Shown piece after piece: positions 24,387-36,410 of a stretch of 64,000 bases of DNA. The stretch's first letter is position 1. Every line of letters starts with the position of its first letter. The notes under the pieces are model-generated. The model was not told the origin of the DNA and searched no databases. It saw only the letters and a program-made list of their open reading frames with translations. The stretch comes from Quillaja saponaria. Its lineage: Eukaryota; Streptophyta; Magnoliopsida; Fabales; Quillajaceae. The position numbers were made by a program, and so were the translations under genes. Location of the stretch: positions 10,389,001 through 10,453,000 of the forward strand of contig CM055605.1 of the NCBI GenBank assembly GCA_029379385.1, written 5' to 3'.

Positions 24387-24869
24387 TCAAATTGTTCCAA
24401 CGCCTTCTGGACTTAAGAATTTCAAACATACATGCAAAGATGATAGGATTGCCTTTGCTGAATTGAGGAATGGCCTCCCCAGTATGACATTATAGGATGA
24501 TCTGGCTTTCACAATGCAAAATGTTGTCATAATTGTTTTCCTGTACCTTATGTCTTCTAATGTAACATGAAGTTCAATTGTTCCTTCTGCAATCACCTGC
24601 TCGCCGTTGAACCCCACCAAGGCTCCCTGAAATTGTCTTAGCCTATCTTTGGCAATTCCCATTTATTCAAAACAATTGTAATACATTATATCTGCTGAAC
24701 TGCCGTTATCAATTAGCACATGATTGACTGAGAAATTGGCAATATTGGTATTAATTACCAATGTATCGTCATGTGGAGTTTCAACCCCTTGTAAATCTTC
24801 ATCTGAAAAAGATATTGTTCCCGAGGGAGTGGATAACTTGGGTTTTTTGCCAACTTCATTTACCATCAA
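24387..24869 (-). pseudogene. aspartic protease region of the Tat element
   Basis: VLIDNGSSADIMY (within 24663-24869) is the plant retroelement form of the aspartic protease active site. A stop at 24663 precedes an open stretch to 24387 containing YNVILGRPFLN, the usual downstream protease motif. Between 24387 and the RT the frame is broken by further stops. Confidence 0.8.
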
Positions 24870-24911
24870 CAGTCTTTTTGAATACCGTTTTTGGTCGGCT
24901 AAAGTTGGTCC

Positions 24912-26295
24912 TCAAGAAGCTAAACCACCTGTGATAGTATATATAATACCAACTGGTTCTTCTTTCTTGTTCCTTGGTTGTTGATCTTGGTATCTTTCTT
25001 CTCTATGATGAACAGTCCTACGATCATCATTATAATCACTATGTTTTTTACCTTTGTTTCTTATTCTTTTGAATTTGTCACTAGAAGCATGATTGCGAAG
25101 ATACTCTCGTTGGATTAATTCTTCAATCTGATCCCTCAACTGCGAGCAGTCGTTTGTATTATGGCCAGGTCCCTGATGGAAGTCACAATATTTGTTTTGG
25201 TCAAGGTTTTGTGGGTTTGCTCGCTGCTTGGGAGGAGCTTGAAAAAATTCTTGATGTTGTTCAGTAACAAGGATTTTCGAGGGTGCTTTGTTTAATGGCT
25301 GGTAAGCTAGTAAACAACGCGGTGGTGAACGCTGCCTTGGCCTTAGTCTCTCTCTCCTTGAAGGTTCAATCTTTCCATCTTAACGACGAGATTTATCTAG
25401 GGAATGAGGCAGTTGTCTAGTTTGGCTGTGGGTGGTCATCAAGGCACGTTCATCTTTTCTTGCATTAATGTATTCTTCCACCCGTTGCATTAGTTCTTCT
25501 AGGCTAGCTGGAGTATGTTTGTTTATATCATAATGGAAAGGAGATTTCCGCAGACTAGCTTTCAATATTGTAATTATAGACTGAGGACTGGCATCACCGA
25601 CCTCAAGAACTCCATTGTTAAAACGAGCCATGAACTCCTTTATTCCCAGGAGATTATTGGCATCTTTTTTTTGTTTCCTCTTTGTCGTGAAATGTCTTTA
25701 GAATGATGCTACGAGTTCATCAAAAGATCTTATAAAATTTTGGGGGAGGTGTGCAAACCATAACCGAGCTTTGTCTCTTAATGCTGCAGCAAAGGCACAA
25801 CACATAATCTAATATGGAATTCCATAGAGCAACATCAATGATTCAAACCCAGTAACGAAATCATCTAGATCAAAGGATCCATTATACTGTTCTGATGCAG
25901 GTATTTTTAAGCCAAAAAGAGATGACCTCCTCAGTAAAAGGATGGCGAGCTGAACTTCCAGAGATGTACCTTTCAGCTAGGCTGGGCAATTGCTCTACTT
26001 TGTCCACTTCTTCCAGCCGTTTGTTTCCTTCTTGGTCTGTGTATTCATTTTCATCCTGATTTTGTATCTTGTCTATATTTGCTATCTGCTCTTGGTGGCT
26101 CAAGGGTTGATTATCAAGAGTAGGGGTGGTGTTTATTTTAGTTGACAGTGTTTGTACTGCTGACATTAATGCCTGGAATTGTTGTTGGGTTATTGGGGTA
26201 TCGAGCTCTGTTATGGATGGTTGGGATGGTGTAGATGCAGCTGTTTGACTGGTTTGGTTGTTTGGTGATTCACGTACTGTTGGTTGATTTTCCAT
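24912..26295 (-). pseudogene. gag of the Tat element
   Basis: Starts at an ATG 44 bases inside the 5' LTR. The first 137 codons are a Q/N/T-rich leader, then a frame break near 25890-25930. The gag core follows in pieces: a phrase ending in FDELVASF before a stop, and 25380-25631 with KASLRKSPFHYDI. A zinc-knuckle-like YCDFHQGPGHNTNDC lies at about 25145-25190. At least three stops or frame changes disable it. Confidence 0.85.
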
Positions 26296-26319
26296 GATGG
26301 TAATGGATTAATTACCTGT

Positions 26320-26338
26320 TTCCCACAGACGACGCCAA
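26320..26338 (-). other. primer-binding site of the Tat element
   Basis: Immediately inside the 5' LTR, the minus strand reads TTGGCGTCGTCTGTGGGAA. It resembles the TGGCGCCGT...GGG type of site used by many plant gypsy elements. Confidence 0.6.
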
Positions 26339-26785
26339 TGTTAGACCCAAAAGTGGAGGATCTAATATTTGAGATGGAACTGGACTATTTTTATTAGACT
26401 GATGGTATAAGGGTGATGGTGAGATAGTGATCTGGTGGTGTTGGTAGGAATTATCCAAGCTGAACTCCTTCTTGTAAAAATGAGACCATATCAGAGATTG
26501 AGGATTTTCCCTAAAAACCCTCCGATGGTGAAGTCAGAGCTATTCAACAAAAATGGTAAAATGTAATGAGCTAGGTTGTCCTGCTTTATCTTCCAAGCTG
26601 GAGCTGTTTTTAACGGTTGTTTGTTGAATTAACTTTTCAACGCTCATCTTTAATTGCTGCAACGATCTTTAATTTCCGCAACGTTCCTTGCGTTATACAT
26701 TTATCTCCCAATACGTTAAACTAATTAACTTTAATCTTTGCCACATGTCATTTTGATACTGAATGCAATATATTACGTATTAACA
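26339..26785 (-). repeat. 5' LTR of the Tat element
   Basis: 447 bp, TG...CA, paired with 21093-21592. Followed on the minus strand by the primer-binding site and gag. Confidence 0.9.
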
Positions 26786-27084
26786 ATATTAGTTCATCCA
26801 TCTCATAACCCTAATCAATCTTTAGATCTTATCATTCTTATTCTAGAGATGGCCCAGCCAAACATTCAGAAGCCACCAGGCGTCACCACATTCTCTGAGA
26901 AGCTTTGGTTTAATAAAAAAGCCAATTTCTAGCCTCACCTAAGCCACCTAGCTAACCTAACCGAAGTTCCTAAAAAGAAGGAGAAAAAAAAAAAGTCTTC
27001 TCTTAAGATCTTAGTCTCCCTGTTGTTAATATTTTAGATGATTTTAACGTCTCTTATCAAGCCCAACAAATATGTTGGTTTTTG

Positions 27085-27300
27085 CAGGGTCAAAACTTTG
27101 GGGATATGTAGTGGTACTATCAAGGTGCCAGATCCCAGAGATGTTGACCAAAATATTGATTAGGAGACATATAATGCAAAGATCATCAATTGGTTCCCTA
27201 ATACATTTGTGCCAAAGATTCATCAATTTTTTGACTTTTTGAGACTGAAAAAGAAATTTGAGACTATCTAGCAGCAACAAACAATATCTTAGAACTTAGT
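27085..27300 (+). pseudogene. Ty1/copia gag relic
   Basis: In one plus-strand frame the phrases SGTIKVPDPRDVD, a stop where W is usual, then ETYNAKIINWFPNTFVPKIHQ match the conserved N-terminal gag of plant copia elements. It breaks again at 27270. Flanking DNA (26786-27084 and 27301 onward) has scattered weaker phrases but no LTR. Old relic. Confidence 0.55.
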
Positions 27301-28436
27301 ACTTATTAACAAATTGTTTAAGAACTTCATCACCTTCTTCAGGCTCTCCTAGCCAATCAGGTCATGATTGCTATATCTGAATGACTCTACTTGTTGATAA
27401 GTAGACACATTTTAAGCAGTGTTTTACAAGTATTTTCATTATACTATCCCAGGGATACTTTAACTTGAGTTTCAACTCTTCTTCCAGTTCCTCTAATAGA
27501 TCCAGCCTTAGATCTCCCTGATCACTTTACTCATGGGGATGAATAATACTTGTCAGGAAAATGGTAGAATTTGGATCAATGGTTGGAACTTTAATTGCAA
27601 GTTTCAATTTCAAATTAAATAGAAGTTTGTTTAGGATTCTGAAAGAACCAACAAGATCGTGAGGACTAATTAGACCTGTAAAAAGAAAAAAAAAACATAA
27701 TAAAATTTGGATCAAAGTTAGGATTTTAATAACATGTTTCAATTTCAAAGCAAAGGCTTTGAAAAATAGGATTTAGGGGGCAAAACAGTTAAGTAACTGT
27801 CTATTCAGGATTTCAAGAGTACCAGCACTATCATTGGGACAAATAAGATCTATAGTAGTATACAGAATAAAATTAAGATTAACTGTTAGGATCTCTTGAA
27901 CAAGTTTTAATTTTGAAACGAAGAGTAATTGTTCTAAATATTAACTTGTATTTATATCATAGTAAAGCTTATAACTTATTCATTTCAATTAATTTAGCCT
28001 ATTGATTCTTCATCTTGCCTTTCAAACCTAGAACAGTAGAATGATGATGAAAGGCGGAAAGATGATTATATTTTAGGAACTGATTTATAGATTTTTTTTT
28101 TGTTGATTATATTTAATGTATTTTAAATATTTATTTGAAAGTTTGCAAGTAAAATAATATTTTATTAATTTAAAATTTTGATTTGAAATATATATTGTTT
28201 TCTTTTCAAACGGGTATTTATAAGTATTTATAAAAAAATAAATAAAAAATTATATGTGTCTATATCATAGTCATTTGCGTTTACAATATAGGCATAATAT
28301 TGTCAGTGTCTACCTATATGAGATTGCAATGCATAAGTATTTGTGTCCGACTTTTAGAAATAAACAATTTTATATTGTTATTGAGTTTGTATTTTGGATA
28401 TGAGATATAAACTCAGATATGCAGACACATAGAATA
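27301..28436. other. intergenic, no gene recognised
   Basis: AT-rich. It contains two loosely similar stretches with TTGGATCAA..TTAGGATTTTAAT (about 27568 and 27710) but no frame or element that I can name. Confidence 0.4.
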
Positions 28437-30136
28437 GGCTAAATTACACATTTGATTCCCGTGATTTAGACTAAAATTCACTTTGTTCTTTATCATTCAC
28501 TTTATTACAATTGAGCCCTTATAATTAAAATTTGACACTAATTATGTCCCCGTCGTCAATACTAATGCGAACAGAAGTAACCTGAACTAATAGTTAATAA
28601 CATAATTAATGATATCTAATTAATAAACCAATATTAATTTCTAACTCATGTGAATTAATAAACTAATTATTAATTGCCATGTGGCTTTAATAAAATTTTT
28701 AAAAATTTAAATTCTTTTGTTAAAAAATATTTATAAATGAAAAAATTAAAAATTAAAACTCATTCTCTCTCATTTCTCACTCTAAATAAGTTCAAGCTCA
28801 GATCAAAGAAGACCAATGATATACAGAATGTTCTGGTTCAAAGAAGACCAAAGATGTAAAATCATAAAATTAAAACTCATTTCATTTATCTATTACGAGA
28901 AATAAGGGAAACTTCTTGCAAAGCAAAGAAGGGTGACGATCTCTACAATCGAATCCCTCATCCATTCGTCAATATTTTTGTAAACATCAACTGCTCCATT
29001 TACGTTTCCATTTTTGCTTTCCATCTCCTTTTTTTTCTTTATAATTTTCCCCAAACGATTCCAAACTCTTCCGATTCTCAAACCTTTAGTCGCCATCGCC
29101 GATGTCATTGAGATCCTTCCATTTGCTCCTCTTGAAACACCGCAATCGCAGATCGCAAAAGAGCATGGCCGCGAACCAATAAGATTACACCGACTATTCT
29201 TGATGCTTAATGCTCTAACGCGATCTGCAACTATATTACTACTCCCTCTGAAACTAACCCCACAGACAGAATGAAGAAAAGAATCAGAAATTTTAAAATG
29301 AGTTTCAAATGAAATCTGAGAATCTAGAGTAAGATCGAAGTGGGTTTCAAATTATAAAGTGAACGGATGTTGAGAGTTAGAGGTGGGAGATATGACGAAT
29401 ATGCAGATTGGAAGTGTGAAGTGAGAGAGATAAGGAATCTGCAGAGCGAAAAAGGGTAGAGATCAATGAAATCCGGGCCCGCCTAGCCTGTTGAACTGGT
29501 CAAACTGTGATTCGAATGTTATCCTGGGCCGGATTAGGCTGTTAACTTGGATTGACCCAAATTGACTTGAGCAACCCTATTGAGCTGGATAATTCAGATA
29601 TTTTTGAAGACCCGGTTTAAATTTAAAAAAAAAAAAAAAAGATATTTAAATAAAAGAAGCTAGGAATAAAATATTTCTATTTTTCTTATTTTTTTATGTC
29701 TTATTTTATAATTACTAAAACTTGAAAAAAATTATTTTTTATAATATGAGTTGACCAGACGGTTAACCCAGTGACCAGAGACTTGGACACTTGTCTGGGT
29801 CAACTCTTGGGTCGGTTTTCAAAATACTGATAGAGATAAAGAATATGAAAAATTATTCATTCTTTTTAAAAATATTATTTTATTAATTAATTAATTTATC
29901 TATATTTTTGTATAATTTTTATTTTGCCACATGTTAATTTTGTATTTGTCCATTTGTCAAACAAAATTACCACATAAGATTCTATTTGTCCAATTCACGT
30001 CACTTCTATTAGTGTTGGTAGCAGGGACCTAATTGGTGCAAAATCTGAATTATAGGGACCTAATTACAACAAAATAAATAGTAGAGATTAAAGTGAATTC
30101 TGGCCTAAACTACAAGATCATATGTATAATTTAACC
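28437..30136. mobile_element. 1.7-kb long-TIR Mutator-like element (non-autonomous)
   Basis: The first and last roughly 150 bp are inverted copies at about 70 percent identity: GGCTAAATTACACATTTGAT at the left and GGTTAAATTATACATATGAT reading inward from the right. Both continue through TTCACTTT and AATTAGGTCCCT-like phrases. The flanks CATAGAATA (28428-28436) and TATATAATA (30137-30145) agree at 7 of 9 bases, as a worn 9-bp target duplication. No transposase. The interior (about 28890-29480) is less AT-rich, holds short opposing frames (71 codons minus, 86 codons plus), and looks like DNA of other origin. 29460-29830 carries a nested-looking GGGTCAACTC-type segment. Confidence 0.7.
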
Positions 30137-33100
30137 TATATAATATTATCTTAATTTAGAATATATGTGTTTATTTATTTATGTCTAGATGTACACGTAC
30201 ATGAATATCTATATCTGTCAAATAAGTATTTGAGTATGTGATATGTAACTACAAATACTAATTTTTCTTGTAGTGAAAATCAAGAATCTTATTCTAGGAT
30301 CAAAGCGTGTATACACTTTGTGCATAATCTTTCTCCATTAGTTACGTTCAAGACACAATAATGTGCTGGAGGTCCACTTGTAACTGTTATCGGTCAATGA
30401 TAATCACTCAGAACCAACATACAGATTCAAGTAGTCCATTTTCAACTTGATTGCCTTTCACTTTCCAAGTTTTTGTTGTCATTCAAAAGACTTTAGAATG
30501 TGAATATATATAATAAACACCTTTATATGTCTTGTGGTCCAATGAAAATTGAAGTTTTGTTTGGCACAAGACCCAAATAAAAGTCCTCTCTCTCGGTGGC
30601 CTGGCCTCAAAATTTGGATGTGCCATTATTGTCAAGAAACTAGGCAGCATAGACATGCATATGCGTGTATTATAAGACGATGGAATTTATAAACTCACTT
30701 GGGAACCCCAGAATATGGTTATATATTGGCCCTACTAGATATTTCTTGAGCTAGCTCAATCTCATTGTACGTGTATAATTAATTTTGTACATCCTTCCCT
30801 AGAAATCATGGCGGGATAGACGTGAGCTTAATTGTTTACTAGGCCATGATATAATAAAAACACAAAATATACTTGAGTTGGCTCTTGACTTAGTCTACAG
30901 AGAAAAATAATAATTAAATTAAATGGATGAACACTTACAGCCCACTGACCCATTATAATGGCATAAGCTCTAATTTATAAGCTTTACAAGACATTCATGA
31001 TGGATGAGTGCACCTGTCATGATCTTTATGTCTTTTCTTAAAAGAAATCACTAGCTGCCAAGTCGTGATAAAAAACATTTCTTTGATGCAATTGCGACTT
31101 GTTATTGTACTATTACTGTCTTACCACGATGCAAAAAACTCTAATTTGTTTTTGCTTAATTCTTGTTATATATCAAGACTTAATGAAAATGCGGTTGAAA
31201 AACTTCAGAAGTATAAAGTTATACACAATTTTTGTCACATTGTAAGGTACCATAAGAGTTATTTGATAGTAAATTCAGTGCCTAATAGCACATTTATATC
31301 ATCCAATTGTAGTTATTTATTATTTATTGCTCATTGGAGCTTTTAAGGCTTTGTAATACCGTACATAAGTTTTAAAAACGCTATAAATCCACGAAGCAAA
31401 TACAATAAAATAAAAAAATAAAATATACTTAATTCCGTCATTGACCTAATCTACAATAAAAAAGTGACAAATATATTCCGAAAATGAATTTTCACAGCGC
31501 ACTCATTATAATGGTATAGAGCCTCTAGTTTATAGACTTTACAAAACAATTATGAATCTCCGAATTTGTGCATAATTGTAATTAATTGCGCCCATAATTG
31601 CTCTCATAATTATACCTGAACTCTTTCAATTACAATATTCTTCGTACACAATTATTTTTATTGAAGTCAATCGAGATATGATTAATAGTACAATTAATTA
31701 ATTAATATTTAAGAAGTTTTCTAATAAATACCTTAAAGGTCTAAGGACAATTGTTAAGATGATTTAATTTTTTTTAAAAACTAGTTATTTATATATTAAA
31801 TAATACTGAAATTATGATCCATTACCATAATAAATGTTTTAATTTTCTATTTATAAAATCCTAGCATCTAAGAAATTCATATAAATATTTATTGCAGTTC
31901 CAATTCTAAAAGAAAATTTAAGAAATTGATATTAAAAACTCACATACAGAATATTTATTTTAGTCTTATATTGGAAAAAAAGAGAAAACGAGGTGAGTAT
32001 ATCTGTTCAAGTGATGAACCCACTAGCTCATATGATGCATCAATCCACCTGTGCTGGTCTGGTGGCATCGATAAAAAGGTACATTAGTTAGAGAAATTTG
32101 AACCAAAAAGTGAAAAAAAAGAAAAGAAAAGAAAAGGGTATTTCTCAATGAATCGCTTAGGTGCCATTTTCATTTTTCTTTAGTTTTAAAAGGTTTCTCT
32201 AATGGTTTAATTTGTAATCTTATGGACATTCAAATGTCACTATTAATAAAGCAAGCTAGCTAGGTAGGATTCTGCCAATAGAGTTTTTTTGAGATCTTGG
32301 TATGAGAAATTAATAATTATCAATGATTATTTTTAAATTTAGAATTTATTTAATGTGTCATACAATATAAAATTATATTAGTATTCTATTGTTATGTGTA
32401 CAGTTACTTTATCATTTTATTTTTTATTATATATTATATTATTAAATATAATATAAGATAAGATTAATAATATAAGTCTATATTATTATATAATTATCAA
32501 ATATTAGATAAGAATTAACATGATAACTGTATATTATTTTATTATTTGTTTATAATGAGTCAAATATCTTAATTTTTTATAGTTTATGAATTCAATGTCA
32601 TGCCGAAATCATATATCTTTGGAAATAATAATTTGGTTCACAGTATAAATATACATATTTATTTATATAAAATTACAAGGAAAATGAGATTAAGACAGAT
32701 AAGACTTTCTCTATATGGTCTACCATTTCAAACATTAATTGTGAGAGAAATATACACTGAATAGGGTCGTCATATCATATATATATAGGCAAAGATGGGT
32801 CAGATGTTTTTCTTGTCTTCCCACAATATGAAATTCCATGGTGGAAAGAGCTTTTGTGCCCGATTATATATGGTCATTCAACAAATAACCCACTGGCCAC
32901 TTGTTGTATTAATGTAATTCATTTAACTTCCCCCAAATATTGAGATATCATGTGTAGTGGATTTCTTTCTCCCTTATCATTCAACTTGACTATAATAAGT
33001 TTAGCTATAGACCTATAGTCAAATACGGTATCCAAATTTTTCTTTCACTTCTTTTCTTTCTTGTACGGGCAACTTTATTACCTATTATATGAGATGATCA

Positions 33101-34364
33101 TAAGTATGTCTTGAATACATTGAATGTGTAAATTAGTTTAATTGATAAGCATCATTTCAAAGTCTTTTTAAGACTAATTTAGTGTAAGACTAATTTAGTA
33201 CGTAAGAATAGTTACTTCATTCTATACATGATTTATGAAATGAGTATTATTTCGTTTGATATGTTTTTAATCTCAAAATATTTATTTTATTTTGACTATT
33301 TTATTTTGACAAAAATACTCTTCATATCACATGAAATAATATAAAATCATATAAAATATAAAAAATAAAAATTTGTATATAATAATAATTAGAAATCAAT
33401 TTATTTGAGTCAAATGACAAAAATACCTATCATATCATAGTAAATAATTAATTTTAAGTATATAAATTAGTTAAGTAATTTTAAACTAAAATATGAATAT
33501 TCATTAATAACAAAAATAAATATAATTAATAATAATATAAATATAAGTAATAATAATAATAAATAATATAAAAATTAATATATATATATATATATTTCAT
33601 AAATTATATTTCTTTTTTTAAAATTAAGAAATATATTTATTTATTTCATAAATTATATATATATTTTTACTTTATCTATTAAAGGATATTTTTTTCATTT
33701 TAGCATAATTTTTTATATTATTTCTTGTCTAAAAACTATATAAAAAAAAAATAAATAGAATAGAATGATTATGCCTTATTGATGTTATCAAACAATAGAA
33801 TAAAATAATTATTCTATTCTACTTATATTCCATTCCTATTCCAATTCCGTAAAATCCATTTTTGCATACCAAACTAAACCTTAGTACGTGTCAATTAAAA
33901 AATTTAGAGTTGGATTTCACTTTCATCTGAGATTGAAAATTTATAAAAAGAACATTGATCTATAACTCAGACTCGTTAAGTTTTATGTAAATAAAAAAGT
34001 TTTAGTTTTTTCTCTAGTAAATTTTTTAAGACAATTAACTTTTTTGTCTTTTAGTATAGTTTTTATATGGATGAAAAGGACAAATCTTATATGTAAAAAC
34101 AATGACCATATTTCATAATCTAAAAGACAAAAACTATATGTACAATGAAGATATTTCATAATCTGAAGAGTGATTTTGGAGTGAAAAAATTCGAGTAAGT
34201 TTATGTGTATCTTGACTATTAAGTCATGCTAATATTAAAAAATTTATAAAAATTTATATTTTACACAATATTTTCAATAAGATTTGAGAATCCATGAAAT
34301 CAATGAATGGATTACATCTTCTTAACCCCTATATCAACTACTTAAAATTATTATAAAGGGGCCG
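30137..34364. other. intergenic, no gene recognised
   Basis: About 4.2 kb of strongly AT-rich DNA with no reading frame above 93 codons, no TIR or LTR pair that I could close, and several A/T simple repeats (for example 33570-33592). I see no gene in it. Confidence 0.5.
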
Positions 34365-35180
34365 TTAACTTACAAACAAGTAGGTGGAAGTTAACATTGT
34401 CATCTTTTCCCAAATAGAAAAAAAATAAAAATAAAAAAAATCAAACTATTCGATATTGGAAACAATACTAGAAGGGGTTTATTTGTAATTTAGTTTTTTA
34501 CACTAAAAAAAGCAAAACAATGTTGACCTCCTTTCCTTATTTCATTGTCACACTCCTACCACAAAGTCCTACTAGCACAAAGTCCTACTCTACTGCAACT
34601 CTTTTTCTTTCTCCTCAGTATGTTACCATTCCTCTTCATCCACTCCTCTGCAATATAGCTTTCTCTCTCCAAACTTTTCTGCAACATAAATTTATCACAC
34701 CCCATATATTTAAGTTTCATTTTAATATAAGAAAATTTTGGCTCTGCCCATCCAAGAAAATTCATTTTTGAAACTGGATATCTTTTGATTGCTGAGGGAA
34801 AATTTGAAAGTTTGAGATTTTGGCACAGTTGCCAATCAGGTTAGTGTTCATGGTGCATTTGGCCACAATATCAATTACCAAAATTTGAACCACAACAAGA
34901 AAAACCAAAGGGAATCAAAAGTAAAATAACTCTAATTAATGAAAACTGCAATTGACGGAGTTATATTGGAAGAGATTCTCAAAAGATACGAGAGAAAACC
35001 ACTCACTCATTAGAGAAGAGATACATTATTAAATATTAAATATGTTTTTAAATTTGAATTTCCAAAATATCCTTTATTGATTAGTTTTTAACATGATAGT
35101 TTTTTTGTCTATTTGAAAGAGTGGACAATGATAATATCCTTACACCTTGGTGGATAACATCCACACACACATTAGTGGAT
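34365..35180. repeat. upstream-NPF repeat, copy A
   Basis: Shares long stretches with 40985-42050 and 44953-46150: GGGGTTTATTTGTAATTTAG, CACTCCTCTGCA.TA.AGCTTTCTCTC, CCCATATATTTAAGTTTCAT, GATTTTGGCACA.TTGCCAATC and CCAAAATATCCTTTA. In copy A the GTGGACAATGATAA part lies after these phrases. In the downstream copies it lies before them, so the order is rotated. The NPF gene begins 640 bp further on. Confidence 0.7.
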
Positions 35181-35697
35181 GTTAGGATTTTCCTTTATTT
35201 ATAAAGACATTGAGAATTAAAATTTAAGCTTAACTACTGTCTTAGGCTCACATGTTTTGCATTCCCTCATCTTAGATTCAAGAATGTCAAGTGTCTTATT
35301 TCGTTAAATTGTAATATGTAAATGGAAAAATAAAACTAGAAAAACTTTTGAATCTTAAGGAATAAAATTTATTGAGAAAATTCTTGATAAACCAAATTAA
35401 AAATTAGTACAATTTTAAAGGATCAAAATAATAAATAAGTTTAAAATTTATTGGTGTTGTAATTATTAAATGAGTTATTGATAATTTAGGAAAAAAAAAA
35501 AAAGACTTTGGATACTTTTCTTTTTCAATATTCTTTCTAATTTCATTTCCAAAACCGTAAAAACTTAATTACTGTCGAAAAAAAAAGCAAGAACCACACA
35601 TTTACCTTATATTTAATTTCTGCTAGTAGCAAAAATAATATACCAAAAGAACACGTCTATCTTGCCTCCTCAATATGCAAACCAACACATCTAAGTG

Positions 35698-35700
<3 letters not shown>

Positions 35701-35725
<25 letters not shown>
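35701..35725. repeat. (GA)n tract in the NPF promoter
   Basis: Perfect GA repeat directly upstream of the TATA box. GA-rich tracts are common near plant core promoters. Confidence 0.85.
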
Positions 35726-35728
<3 letters not shown>

Positions 35729-35733
35729 TGCAT

Positions 35734-35740
35734 TATAAAA
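35734..35740 (+). promoter_or_regulatory. TATA box of the NPF gene
   Basis: TATAAAA, 78 bases before the start codon. The transcription start is expected about 30 bases downstream, giving a short leader of about 50-55 bases with no upstream ATG. Confidence 0.75.
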
Positions 35741-35817
35741 GGAACCAGTGACCAAACAAAGCTATACTTGATTTTGGAATCTAATTAGCTCCAAGAAGAA
35801 AATAAAGTGCCAAAATT

Positions 35818-36374
35818 ATGGTTCAGACCAAGAATGACTTCTCCAACTCCAATAGAGGAGGTTGGAAGGCAGCCATCTTCATTATATGTAAGTCACCTTC
35901 TGGTTCAGATTCAGACCCATTAAATTTTTTTTCCCTTCAAATTTTTGGGTTAATTTCCTTTTATTTTCACTAATTTTGATGAAATGGGTATCAATTAATT
36001 TTTTTATATAAATATATATGCAGTTGTGGAAGTGGCAGAGAGATTTGCATACATAGGCTTGTCTGGAAATCTCATCACTTACCTCACAAATGTTCTCCAT
36101 CAACCAATTACAATGGCTGTTAAAAACGTCAACACTTGGGTTGGCGTTTCCTCACTTTTCCCTTTGCTCGGTGCCTTTTTAGCTGATTCTTATCTGGGTC
36201 GTTTCACCACCATTCTCGTGTCCTGTCTCATTTTCTTCATGGTATGAACTTTTTTTTAGTCCCGTATTGAGTTCATTCAGGTCTCAAATCGAGAAGATTG
36301 CGCATAATGAATTAATCAAAACAACATAGAATTTATAAATCATTGTTGAGTCTCTTCAACTTCCATCTACTATC

Positions 36375-36410
<36 letters not shown>

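Larger units (their letters stand above)
21093..26785 (-). mobile_element. defective Ty3/gypsy retrotransposon, Tat lineage
   Basis: A 5,693-bp element read on the minus strand. LTRs at 26339-26785 (5') and 21093-21592 (3') both run TGTTA...TAACA and are clearly homologous. Flanks ATACT (21088-21092) and ATATT (26786-26790) form a 5-bp target duplication with one mismatch. Domain order is gag, zinc knuckle, protease, RT, RNase H, a second archaeal-type RNase H, then the start of integrase. The second RNase H after the normal one marks the Tat lineage. Nonsense codons and frame breaks interrupt the frame and the integrase core is absent, so it cannot move by itself. Confidence 0.9.

Noticed and set aside
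28893..29274. 86-codon plus frame faintly like the N-terminus of plant O-methyltransferases, and the opposing 71-codon frame
   Set aside because: The resemblance is too weak to name a gene. Kept only as interior cargo of the Mutator-like element.
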